A stretch of 64,000 nt of DNA from Capnocytophaga ochracea DSM 7271 (lineage in GTDB: Bacteria > Bacteroidota > Bacteroidia > Flavobacteriales > Flavobacteriaceae): NCBI RefSeq assembly GCF_000023285.1, contig NC_013162.1:908501-972500 (forward strand). The letters run 5' to 3'. Numbering within the stretch: the stretch's first letter is position 1; each line of letters begins with the position of its first letter. Below the pieces are notes generated by a model, which was not told the DNA's origin, searched no databases, and was given only the letters and a program-made list of their open reading frames with translations. Positions 45,655 to 53,508 of this stretch are shown here, piece after piece. A program made the translations under genes and the position numbers.

Positions 45655-45705
45655 TTGTAAACTTTGCCAAAGGAGCGAGCCGCACCTTTGGCAAAGTGTA
45701 GCGAC
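45655..45705. repeat. Hairpin repeat between tcdA and rpiB
   Basis: ACTTTGCCAAAG, GCGAGCCGC and CTTTGGCAAAG(T) lie in a row and can pair with each other over about 30 bp. The same modules occur beside feoA and in copies A, B and E of the composite element. Confidence 0.65.
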
Positions 45706-45716
45706 GCAAATGCGAT

Positions 45717-46139
45717 TTAAATCTTCTTTACTCTTCTTTCGTGGCGACCGCCTTCAAAAGGGGTGTTGAGAAAGGTATTGGCTATATCTACGGCTTGCTC
45801 AATGGCGGTAAAGCGGGCGGGAATGCTTAGCACATTGGCATTGTTATGGGCACGGGCAAGAGCAGAGAGCTCTTTTGTCCAGCAGACTGCACAGCGGATG
45901 TGAGGGTGCTTATTGGCACTCATTGCAATGCCGTTACCACTACCGCAAATCACAATACCAAGGTCGGCTTTGTTTTCTTCTAAGGCTTTGGCTACGGCGT
46001 GACCAAAATCGGGGTAGTCTACACTTTCAGAAGTATCGGTACCGCAGTTGAGTACTTCTATTCCTTTACTTTCCAGAAAAGCTACAATAGCTTTTTTATA
46101 ATCGACTCCTGCGTGGTCATTTCCTATGGCTATTTTCAT
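45717..46139 (-). CDS. rpiB: Ribose-5-phosphate isomerase B
   Basis: This 140-residue cytoplasmic enzyme interconverts ribose 5-phosphate and ribulose 5-phosphate. The starting IAIGNDHAGVDYKKAI, the VDYPDFGHAVA segment and the active-site region GIVICGSGNGIAMSANKHPHIR are typical RpiB. C-terminal HERRVKKI also fits. Confidence 0.95.
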   Translation of the reverse strand: MKIAIGNDHAGVDYKKAIVAFLESKGIEVLNCGTDTSESVDYPDFGHAVAKALEENKADLGIVICGSGNGIAMSANKHPHIRCAVCWTKELSALARAHNNANVLSIPARFTAIEQAVDIANTFLNTPFEGGRHERRVKKI

Positions 46140-46160
46140 TTTTTATAGTTATTTTTATTG

Positions 46161-47279
46161 TTATTTGTTTTTTATATATTGTTTGTAGGCTTCGCGTAGA
46201 GCATCGGCTTGGGCTTTATTGGGGCTTTGGGTGTACATATCGTCAAAATATGCAAAAGATACTACTTTGGTTACTTTGGGAATGGAGAAAGCGGTAGTGA
46301 GTTGTTGTTTGACTCTATCGAAAGAGGCGGGATGAAAAGGTACCTGACCATTAGGAGAGGCAAAAGTTTCGAGGTCTGACCAAAATACGCCTTTATAGTT
46401 TTTGTTTTCCTGAAATAGTCCGCGCTCAGCCGCTTGGTAGTACTCAGCAAGGCGGTTGAGGGTTACGTGTTGTGCCCCTACCCCATCTTGTAACATAATG
46501 ATTTCTAAATTACTCTTAGCGAGTTCAGCCATAAAGTGTTGCAACTGTTCGGGAGACGAAAGTGCACTATTCCAAAAGGCAGCAATTGAAACGGGTTTGT
46601 TATTCAGCTGGTGCAAACGATTAGAGATGCGGTCTATAAATTTCTCTCTGAAAAGAGCTATCTTATCATCGGTATTATAAGCATAAGGCTCGGGTTCGTG
46701 TGGGATATACCACCCTTTGAAGGCTGGGTGAGTACCAAACTGGCGTTGGATATCTTCGGCAATAGCAATACAATAATTGGCTTGAGTTTGTAGCCACGAC
46801 GCATCGGTTTGATGTTGCCAATAACTTTCATCAAAGAGCAAGCCTATGTGTACTTCTATGCCTTTACGCTGAGCTGAGGCGAGGATTCGTTGTAGGGTAG
46901 GTTTAATTTTGGTGGTAGTAAAGTTATTGTTTGAATCGAACCAAGTGAGGTTATTAGAAGGATTTATATATCCTATGTATTGCACGATGAGGGTGTTCAT
47001 ACCCAAGTCTTTGATTTCGGCTAAAAAATTGTCCCATTGAGCTTCACTCCAATCGCCTTTGTTAAAGAGCTGTATGAAGGTACCTGTAAGTATCTTTTTA
47101 TCGGAAGGGGAAGGGGTAGGCGGATTAGGTTGTGGATTGGGCTGCGGGTTAGGGTTGGGTTGTGGAGTGGGAACAATAGGGTTGTTAGGGTTGGGGGTTG
47201 GTTCATCGGAGTTGCTTTTGCTACAAGAGACTGATAGCAAAGCGCCTAAAATGGTGAGAAATAAAATTAATTTTTTCAT
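46161..47279 (-). CDS. DUF4434-type glycoside-hydrolase-like lipoprotein
   Basis: The product has 372 residues when started at MKKLIL (47279); the earlier ATG is in the promoter box at 47298-47305. It is a lipoprotein (SVSC, Cys19) with a Pro/Asn/Gln-rich tether of about 40 residues, then a TIM-barrel domain starting GTFIQLFNKGDWSEAQWDNFLAEIK. The barrel has IGLLFDES, GWYIPHEPEP and SDLETFA, where acidic residues could act in catalysis. DUF4434 proteins look like glycoside hydrolases, but activity is not shown. The linker suggests surface display. Confidence 0.8.
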   Translation of the reverse strand: MKKLILFLTILGALLSVSCSKSNSDEPTPNPNNPIVPTPQPNPNPQPNPQPNPPTPSPSDKKILTGTFIQLFNKGDWSEAQWDNFLAEIKDLGMNTLIVQYIGYINPSNNLTWFDSNNNFTTTKIKPTLQRILASAQRKGIEVHIGLLFDESYWQHQTDASWLQTQANYCIAIAEDIQRQFGTHPAFKGWYIPHEPEPYAYNTDDKIALFREKFIDRISNRLHQLNNKPVSIAAFWNSALSSPEQLQHFMAELAKSNLEIIMLQDGVGAQHVTLNRLAEYYQAAERGLFQENKNYKGVFWSDLETFASPNGQVPFHPASFDRVKQQLTTAFSIPKVTKVVSFAYFDDMYTQSPNKAQADALREAYKQYIKNK

Positions 47280-47297
47280 CTTATTTAATATTTTTTG

Positions 47298-47305
47298 CAA
47301 AGGTA
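47298..47305 (-). promoter_or_regulatory. -7 promoter box of the DUF4434 lipoprotein
   Basis: TACCTTTG on the minus strand, with no clear -33 TTTG. It lies above the start at 47279. Confidence 0.5.
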
Positions 47306-48084
47306 AGAAGTAATTAGGAAATGAGAAAATTGGAAAATTAGAGAATTAGGAAATGAGGAAATTAGTAAATGGGGTGCGAGCCGCACAGACGGCCATAGTA
47401 CGATAGGCGAGGTGAAATTAGCAGATTAGCAAATTTGAAAATTAGCAAATGTGGAGGGTTGGAGTATTCGGAAGGAAACGGAAAAGTTCGGAAGGAGACT
47501 AAGGGGTCTTTTGGTGAAAAAAAGCTGTAAGATGGGTGGGCTTAGCTTATAGAGAGCTTATAGAGAGCTTATAGGAAGCTTATACGAATCTTGGACGATT
47601 GTTATAGAAAGGGTATATAAATAATTGATTCATAATACAATACAACAACGCTAAAAATGGGAAAAAGAGGGTTTCGAGGCGAAAGAAAGAGGAATAGGCA
47701 CTAGGCCTTAGGCCATAGGCACTAGGGGGAAGTATGACGGAAAAGGGAGAATGTAGTGACGGGGAAGCGAAAGAAACCTCCCCCTTATCACATACTCCGC
47801 TCTCGCGGGGCACATACCCAGCTGTCGCTGGCTACCTTCAAAGGGGAAAAATGTGGCGAATCGTTTATTCGGTAAGCCCCCGAACCCCCGAAGGGGGACA
47901 AGCTGGAAAAGATGACAAACCTCCTCCTATTCACATACTCCGCTCTCGCGGACTTCCATTCAAAGGGGAATGTAGCGACGGAAAGGGGAAGTGAAAAATT
48001 AATAGATTAGAAAATTAGTGAGAGAGGCTGTTGGACAGGGCAGAGGGGGCGGACTTATCTAACGAGTGATTTGCTTATTAACAA
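47306..48084. other. Gene-free repeat region
   Basis: Holds GAGAATTAGG-like repeats (47315-47370), copy E of the composite element, then a patchwork (47740-48000) that resembles 640-830, including CCCCCGAACCCCCGAAGGGG and GTCGCTGGCTACCTTC. No gene is seen. Confidence 0.7.
47374..47726 (+). repeat. Dispersed composite element, copy E (expanded 11-bp array)
   Basis: GTGCG-AGC-CGCAC (47374-47386), an ATTAG-rich leader and a spacer lead to the array. It has one extra unit: AGCTTATAGAG twice (47544-47565), AGCTTATAGGA (47566-47576), AGCTTATACGA (47577-47587), then the diverged units. The tail and the two GGCACTAGG copies follow. Confidence 0.9.
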
Positions 48085-48116
48085 ATTGGCTAATTGACAA
48101 TTTTTTCATATCTTTG
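48085..48116 (+). promoter_or_regulatory. Promoter of phoH
   Basis: TATCTTTG (48109-48116) has ATTG (48085-48088) 20 bp upstream. Confidence 0.65.
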
Positions 48117-48159
48117 CCAAAACTTTTAACTCATACCTCTTAACTGATAACTAAATAAA

Positions 48160-49110
48160 GTGAACGAATTAACCTTAGAACTTACTGACGTGAGCGCCCA
48201 AGTGTTTTGTGGCGAAGACGAAAATAATATAAAATACATCAAAACGCTTTTCCCGAAACTGAAAATCGTAGCACGGGGGTCTAAACTTATTGTCTTTGGC
48301 GAAGAACATTTGCTAAAAGATTTTCAGAAACAAATGGAAAAGCTTATCGCCTATTGCGCGAAATACAATCGCTTAGACGAGCGCACTATCGATAGTATTT
48401 TTTCGGCTACTAGTACTGAGAAGAGCGAAAAAGTGCGCGAAGAGGACATCATTGTGCACGGCGTGAATGGCAAAATCATACGTCCGCAAACCCCAAATCA
48501 GGTAAAATTAGTAGAGCTGATGCACCAAAACGATATGGTATTTGCCGTAGGACCTGCCGGTACGGGTAAGACCTATGTGGGCGTTGCCTTAGCCGTAAAA
48601 GCTCTTAAAGAAAAACAAGTGCGTAGGATTATCCTCACTCGTCCGGCAGTGGAAGCAGGCGAGAATCTCGGCTTTCTTCCTGGAGACCTCAAAGAGAAAC
48701 TCGACCCCTATATGCAACCCCTATATGATGCCTTGCGCGATATGATTCCGCACGAAAAACTCAACGCTTTTATTGAGGCAGGAATCATAGAGATTGCGCC
48801 TCTTGCCTTTATGCGCGGACGCACCTTAGACAACGCTTTTGTAATTCTCGACGAGGCACAGAACACCACCCACGCCCAGATGAAAATGTTCCTCACCCGT
48901 ATGGGGCGCAATGCCAAGTTTATGATTACCGGCGACCCTGGACAAATAGATCTCCCCCGCAAAGTATCTTCTGGACTTAAAGAAGCAATGCTTATCCTTC
49001 AAAAAGTACGGGGTATCGCCTTCCTTCACTTAGACGACAGAGATGTTGTGCGTCACCCACTGGTACGCAGTATTATAGAGGCTTATAAGACGATTGAGAA
49101 CAATGAATAG
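48160..49110 (+). CDS. phoH: PhoH family ATPase
   Basis: This 316-residue protein starts at a GTG codon (no ATG near). An N-terminal KH-like domain (about 1-100) is followed by the PhoH P-loop domain: FAVGPAGTGKTY near residue 128, RPAVEAGENLGFLPGD, and the Walker B-like VILDEAQNTT. This is a predicted RNA-linked ATPase, possibly involved in RNA processing. The 17-bp inverted repeat begins on its stop codon (49108-49110). Confidence 0.9.
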   Translation: MNELTLELTDVSAQVFCGEDENNIKYIKTLFPKLKIVARGSKLIVFGEEHLLKDFQKQMEKLIAYCAKYNRLDERTIDSIFSATSTEKSEKVREEDIIVHGVNGKIIRPQTPNQVKLVELMHQNDMVFAVGPAGTGKTYVGVALAVKALKEKQVRRIILTRPAVEAGENLGFLPGDLKEKLDPYMQPLYDALRDMIPHEKLNAFIEAGIIEIAPLAFMRGRTLDNAFVILDEAQNTTHAQMKMFLTRMGRNAKFMITGDPGQIDLPRKVSSGLKEAMLILQKVRGIAFLHLDDRDVVRHPLVRSIIEAYKTIENNE

Positions 49111-49188
49111 TCGTAGCACGACAAGCAATTTTTACAGTATATACTTTGGTGTTTGAAGTAGCTTGTCGTGCTACGACCTTTGACAAAG
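49110..49188 (+). repeat. Inverted repeat starting at the phoH stop codon
   Basis: GTCGTAGCACGACAAGC (49110-49126) and GCTTGTCGTGCTACGAC (49161-49177) are perfect complements around a 34-bp loop. The first G is the last base of the TAG stop. CTTTGACAAAG and a T run follow, so it probably terminates phoH. Each arm alone is also a GTCGT-xxx-ACGAC hairpin. Confidence 0.8.
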
Positions 49189-49350
49189 TTTTTTACTTCT
49201 TATTCCAACCTTTCTGAAAATTCTTCGTTTATAGAGTAGAAAGTGAAAGATATTAGCGCTCTTCTTTAAAAAATAATCAAGAAAAGATAATTGATAATCA
49301 GCGTAATGAAAAAATAATGACATAATAAAGCTATTTTTATGGTACTTTGT
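49189..49350. other. Short gene-free stretch before the TonB receptor
   Basis: AT-rich with an AAAGATAATTGATAATC-like stretch. Nothing else is recognised up to the promoter at 49351. Confidence 0.5.
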
Positions 49351-49382
49351 ATTGCATAATACTTTTATCTGTTATATCTTTG
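49351..49382 (+). promoter_or_regulatory. Promoter of the second TonB receptor gene
   Basis: TATCTTTG (49375-49382) has ATTG (49351-49354) 20 bp upstream. Confidence 0.6.
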
Positions 49383-49432
49383 CGCCGTGAAATTAATTAG
49401 TTTACATTTAATAACCATAAACCATATAAACA

Positions 49433-51751
49433 ATGAAAAAGATTATTCTATCACTGCTATTAGCAGTAACGGCAAATGGCTTTGCACAATCTTCTTTTAA
49501 AGGAACCTTGTTGAATACTGAAAAAAAACCAGTGAGTGCTGCCAATGTGCTCCTAATGACTCTCCCCGACTCTACTCTCGTAAAAGGGGCAATAAGCAAT
49601 GAGCGAGGAGTTTTTGAACTACCCAATGCCGCTGAGGGTAAAAAGGTGGTTATCAAAATTACGCATTTGGAATATCAAACGGAGGTATTTACCCCCTCGG
49701 GGAGCAACTTGGGCACCATTGTTTTGACCCCTGCTACCAATCAGTTGGGCGAAGTAGTGGTAACAGCTCATCGCCCGATATTAGAACAAAAGGGTACGCG
49801 CATCAGTACCAATGTGGCGCAATCGACCTTGCAGAACCTACCCAAAGCCGAAATGCTTATCAACTTCTTGCCTGGGGTGAGCACTTCCTACACCGGTGGA
49901 GGTTATGAGGTGTTTGGCAAAGGCAATCCTATCTTCTACATCGATAACCGCAGGGTGCGCAATTTAGATGAGGTGAATCAGTTATCGCCCAAAGATATTG
50001 AGAGCATAGAGCTGGAAACCCAACCTGGTGCGGAACACGACAATACGGTGGGTGCGGTAATTTATATCAAACTGAAAAAGAAACAAGGCGATGGACTCAG
50101 CGGGTCGGTTGAAAATGAAAATTATGTGTTAAAAAAAGGAGCCTTAATAACTACTTGGCTTAGTCTCAACTATCGCAAAGGCAAAACCGACTGGTTTACT
50201 ACTATAGGCAACTTCAACAACTTCAACAAGAAAAATGCCGACCTCTATCAGGATTTGCAAGTACATACCCAAAGTAATGATTGGCGCGTAACGAGCGACG
50301 AAACTAATAGGAGTAATGCCAAAGGAATAAATGCTAAAATAGGGGTAGCTCACGAGATTTCGGACAAACATTCCATAGGCGCAAGTGTGAGAGGGAGTAT
50401 AGAACCTTGGGTGGGACACAGGTTTAGCACCCAAGAGACTGCTACCTTCAAAAATAACGTCCTTACTGCCAAAGGGCTCAATGAATACGACCGCTTTAGC
50501 CAAGATAAAAAGTTAAGCATTAATGCTTATTACGAAGGTAAACTTACCGACAAACTGAAACTGCAAACTGATGTAGATTATATCGGTCAGCGTTCCGATA
50601 ACACTTCCGATATTGTGGAGCGCAACCTCCTAAGTGCTACCTCTCGTAACGTGCACACCCATTCCGATGCTGCTTCCGATTGGTGGGGACTCAAAACTAC
50701 TTTCTTGCAAACCCTTGGCAAGGGCGCTATAAACTATGGCGTAGAAGCAAGCGACCTGCATCGCACTGAGGACTATACCGATAATGTGCTTTCGGCTTCG
50801 GATATTAAGAATACCGAAACGCGTTCGGCTGGTTTTGTGAGTTTCTCTTACCCTATCAAAAAGGTGAATTTGAAACTCGGTACGCGTTACGAGTACGCCG
50901 ACTTTGGTTATTACGAAAACAGACAAAAGAGCCCCGTAAAAAGCAAGACCTACCGCGATTGGTTACCCAATATTTCTATCGCATTCCCTTGGGATAAAAC
51001 TCAACTGACCTTTAGTTATGCACGCAAAATTAAACGTCCGGCTTTTTATGAGCTCAGCGATTACAACACTTATAGTTCTCCTTTCTTGTACAATCGTGGA
51101 AACCCATATATTGTGCCTCAGCTTACTGATGAATGGAATGCCTTGGCTACTTATGGTCCTATTTCGGCTTCGGTAAGTTATTCTAATATTCACAAGGGTA
51201 TTTATTCCGATTACCAACTCTCAAGCATCAATCCCGATGCCGTTGAGAAAACCCTTCGCAATTACGATGATTTTAGCGAGCTGAAATGTGTGCTCAATGC
51301 GCAAACCCAAATAGGTAAATGGATGCCTAAACTTACGCTCACTTATAAAAAACCTTTTGCTAACAATGTGTTTTACACCAATGAAGGTAGGTTTATGGTA
51401 GAAATGATGAACCAAATTACTCCTACTGAAAACTGGTTAATCTTGGCGATGTTTATTTATATGAACAAAGGTTCAAACCGAGAAGTCTACGCCTACAAGG
51501 ATATGAGCGGAATAGTCGTAGGGGTTGCCCGTATGTTCTTCCACCAATCGCTTACGGTGTATACCGTAATTTCCGACCCTTATAACGGTCTCAATGAGCA
51601 CACACGCGTACAAAATCCGTACATTAGCAATAGTACTGCTGAGAATTACAGCAATATAAGTTTTAAAGTAGGACTGAACTACAATTTCAACACCACCCAA
51701 AGCAAGTATAAAGGACAAGGTGCGGGAGAAGAAGAGAAGAACCGCTTGTAA
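49433..51751 (+). CDS. TonB-dependent receptor, outer-membrane beta-barrel family 3 type
   Basis: This 772-residue protein has a signal peptide (cut near GFAQ), a carboxypeptidase-regulatory-like domain (about 20-105), a TonB-box-like VVVTAHRPI, a plug with TLQNLPKAEMLINFLPGV and DIESIELETQPGAEHDNTVG, and a long barrel containing SYARKIKRPAFYELS. The plug lacks the typical RGGxSALYG motif; this and the shape point to the OMP_b-brl_3 subgroup. Ligand is unknown. It is a single-gene unit. Confidence 0.85.
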   Translation: MKKIILSLLLAVTANGFAQSSFKGTLLNTEKKPVSAANVLLMTLPDSTLVKGAISNERGVFELPNAAEGKKVVIKITHLEYQTEVFTPSGSNLGTIVLTPATNQLGEVVVTAHRPILEQKGTRISTNVAQSTLQNLPKAEMLINFLPGVSTSYTGGGYEVFGKGNPIFYIDNRRVRNLDEVNQLSPKDIESIELETQPGAEHDNTVGAVIYIKLKKKQGDGLSGSVENENYVLKKGALITTWLSLNYRKGKTDWFTTIGNFNNFNKKNADLYQDLQVHTQSNDWRVTSDETNRSNAKGINAKIGVAHEISDKHSIGASVRGSIEPWVGHRFSTQETATFKNNVLTAKGLNEYDRFSQDKKLSINAYYEGKLTDKLKLQTDVDYIGQRSDNTSDIVERNLLSATSRNVHTHSDAASDWWGLKTTFLQTLGKGAINYGVEASDLHRTEDYTDNVLSASDIKNTETRSAGFVSFSYPIKKVNLKLGTRYEYADFGYYENRQKSPVKSKTYRDWLPNISIAFPWDKTQLTFSYARKIKRPAFYELSDYNTYSSPFLYNRGNPYIVPQLTDEWNALATYGPISASVSYSNIHKGIYSDYQLSSINPDAVEKTLRNYDDFSELKCVLNAQTQIGKWMPKLTLTYKKPFANNVFYTNEGRFMVEMMNQITPTENWLILAMFIYMNKGSNREVYAYKDMSGIVVGVARMFFHQSLTVYTVISDPYNGLNEHTRVQNPYISNSTAENYSNISFKVGLNYNFNTTQSKYKGQGAGEEEKNRL

Positions 51752-52366
51752 TGAGGAAATTAGAGAATGAGGAAATGGGAAAATGAGGAAATGAGAGAAT
51801 TAGAAAATGGGAAAATGAGAGAATTAGGAAATGGGAAAATGAGGATTGTTAGTTTATTCAACTTTGCCCAAGTTTGAAACTTGGGCAAAGTTTGAGATGA
51901 AAAAGCGATAGTTGGGACTGTTAGGAGAATTCGGAAGATATCGGAGAAGTTCGGAAGAGGGGAAGTAGGTTTTTTGATGAAAAAAGGGTATAAGAAGGGT
52001 GGGGTTAGCTTATAGAGAGCTTATAGGAAGCTTATACGAATCTTGGACGATTGGTATAGAAAGGGTATATAAGTGATTGACTCATAGTACAATACAACAG
52101 GGTTAAAAATGGTAAAAACGGGGTTTCGAGGCGAAAGAAAGAGGAATAGGTGATAGGCCTTAGTCCATAGGCAATAGGGGGAATGTAGCGACGGAAAGGG
52201 GAAGAAATGACGAATGAAGAATGAAGAGTGACGATGTGGATTTCCTTTAAAGGGATAACATCCCCCTAGCCCCCTTCAAAGGGGGAATGTAGTGACGGAA
52301 AAGGGGGAATGTAGCGACGGGAAAAGGAGAAAAGAGCAGAAAACAATTGTTAAAAGGTAGTATATT
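51752..52366. other. Gene-free repeat region
   Basis: GAGAATTAGGAAATG-like tandem repeats (51752-51850), copy F of the composite element, and a C/G-rich patch (52245-52325) with three AATGTAG(T/C)GACGG words. No gene is seen. Confidence 0.7.
51860..52185 (+). repeat. Dispersed composite element, copy F
   Basis: Hairpin module AACTTTGCCCAAG/CTTGGGCAAAGTT (51860-51893), spacer, 11-bp units from 52007, tail GGGGTTTCGAGGCGAAAG near 52125. The last block reads TGATAGGCCTTAGTCCATAGGCAATAGG, a diverged form of the GGCACTAGG pair; shown here in words of the element only. It is the subtype of copies C and D. Confidence 0.85.
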
Positions 52367-52396
52367 TTTGAAATCAAAAAAAATGTACTACCTTTG
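52355..52396 (+). promoter_or_regulatory. Promoter with inverted repeat upstream of the TonB-C gene
   Basis: TTTG (52367-52370) and TACCTTTG (52389-52396) are 18 bp apart. Arms AGGTAGTA (52355-52362) and TACTACCT (52386-52393) flank the -33 box and overlap the -7 box. A related pair lies at the promoter of the TonB receptor at 18307. A 5' leader of about 130 nt follows. Confidence 0.6.
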
Positions 52397-52406
52397 TACT
52401 TTCTAA

Positions 52407-52505
52407 GTTACGTTAGTTATCATAATACTATTTTTGCTAACGTTACTATTATTAGCATTTTCTTGAGGAGTGGGAGCACAAGCGATGTCTCTGATTACCT
52501 GTTGA
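52407..52505 (+). pseudogene. Possible relic of an exported small protein
   Basis: One frame reads a hydrophobic run ending TLLLLAFS, a TGA stop, then GVGAQAMSLITC and two stops. It looks like a signal peptide with a stop in place of Trp. No start codon is seen. It may be only chance in a 5' leader. Confidence 0.2.
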
Positions 52506-52535
52506 TGACTATGTGGAACAAAATGAGCGAGACTG

Positions 52536-52964
52536 ATGAAAACAATATATTTACTCACCGTACTATCCTTGTTAATAGGTTGTTTGAGTGTACAAGCACA
52601 AGAAAAAGAAGACGCTTTATTAATACCCGTAAAGCTTCCTTATTGTAGTATATTTGATACCTCAGCAAGAAAAATGGTAGATAGGACGGTGAAAGAATGT
52701 TTGGACTATTGGGTAGTAATGCACTTCGAATATCCTGAGAAAGCTCTGAAATGGGGCGTACAAGGGCAAGTGGTGCTTGATATAGTGATTAATAAGCAAG
52801 GGGTTCTAAAAATTAAAGGAGCTGAAGGAGGCGACCCTATATTGGAAAAGGCAGCAATAGACTTGTTTAAGAACTTTCCGCCTATGTATCCAGCTAAGAA
52901 TATCAAAGGGGAGGCTGTGGATTGCTATTATAAGTATCCTATTAATTTCAGATTAAAAGATTAG
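52536..52964 (+). CDS. Exported TonB C-terminal domain protein
   Basis: This 142-residue protein has a signal sequence with LIGC (possible lipobox, Cys16) or a cut after VQAQ. The rest is a TonB_C domain: HFEYPEKALKWGVQGQVVLDIVINKQG and PMYPAKNIKGEAVDCYYKYPINF, the fold that TonB uses to pull on outer-membrane receptors. Unlike TonB it has no N-terminal inner-membrane helix with a long linker, so it cannot itself transmit energy. It may be a periplasmic adaptor. The antitoxin gene follows 5 bp downstream. Confidence 0.8.
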   Translation: MKTIYLLTVLSLLIGCLSVQAQEKEDALLIPVKLPYCSIFDTSARKMVDRTVKECLDYWVVMHFEYPEKALKWGVQGQVVLDIVINKQGVLKIKGAEGGDPILEKAAIDLFKNFPPMYPAKNIKGEAVDCYYKYPINFRLKD

Positions 52965-52969
52965 TAATT

Positions 52970-53206
52970 ATGAACACAACTGCACAATACATAAAAGATT
53001 CTGAAGGGAATGACATTTTAGCTGTTATCCCTATGGAAACCTATAATGAATGGCGTTTTGAGAAGGCTGATTTAAGTAATACTCAAGAGATTCCAGAATG
53101 GCATAAAGAGATTTTAGATGAAAGCTTAAAAGAATTTGAAGAAACTGGTGAAGCAGAAGACTGGGAGGTTTTAAAACTAAAATTCAAACAGAAATATGGC
53201 TTCTGA
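52970..53206 (+). CDS. Antitoxin-like protein of a ParE-type pair
   Basis: This 78-residue acidic protein starts NTTAQYIKDSEGNDILAVIP and has MEXYNEW, the start typical of small Phd/RelB-like antitoxins. Most of the rest is a charged helix. The toxin ORF overlaps its end by 11 bp (ATG at 53196). The order antitoxin then toxin is normal. The upstream TonB-C gene is 5 bp away, which is unusual for a toxin-antitoxin promoter. Confidence 0.72.
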   Translation: MNTTAQYIKDSEGNDILAVIPMETYNEWRFEKADLSNTQEIPEWHKEILDESLKEFEETGEAEDWEVLKLKFKQKYGF

Positions 53207-53503
53207 CACATTTAGAGTAGGAAAAAGAGCTGAAAAAAACCTATCAAAGATATTGATTATTATACTGATATTGATGAAAAATTAGCTAACCGCTTCTTCC
53301 AAGAGATAGATAAATGTTTTGAATACATAAAAGATTATCCTTATATGTTTACTAAAAGATATAGGGAAATCAGAGTGTGTTTTACCAAAGTATTCCCTTA
53401 TGGGATTTATTATGTGATAAAAGTTACGCCTAAAAGAAAAACAACAACAATAACAGTGATAAATATTCTGCATACAAGCAGAAAAGTAAGATACAAAGAA
53501 TAA
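53196..53503 (+). pseudogene. ParE/RelE-like toxin gene with a frameshift
   Basis: The start frame encodes MASDTFRVGKRAEKN, then runs into a stop because the A-run at 53233-53239 has 7 bases. If the run had 8, the frame would continue to 53503 with KPIKDIDYYTDIDEKLANRF, KCFEYIKDYPYMFTKRYREI, VCFTKVFPYGIYYVIK and a terminal HTSRKV, a clear ParE/RelE-superfamily plasmid-stabilisation toxin. It may be inactive, or the run may slip, or it may be a sequencing error. It overlaps the antitoxin gene. Confidence 0.8.
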
Positions 53504-53508
53504 CAATC

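Noticed and set aside
52394-52648. 84-codon open frame overlapping the start of the TonB-C gene
   Set aside because: It has no signal or known motif and overlaps a gene with a clear signal peptide and domain.
53282-53506. Minus-strand open frame opposite the toxin
   Set aside because: It is the antisense of the toxin frame, which has a clear family match.
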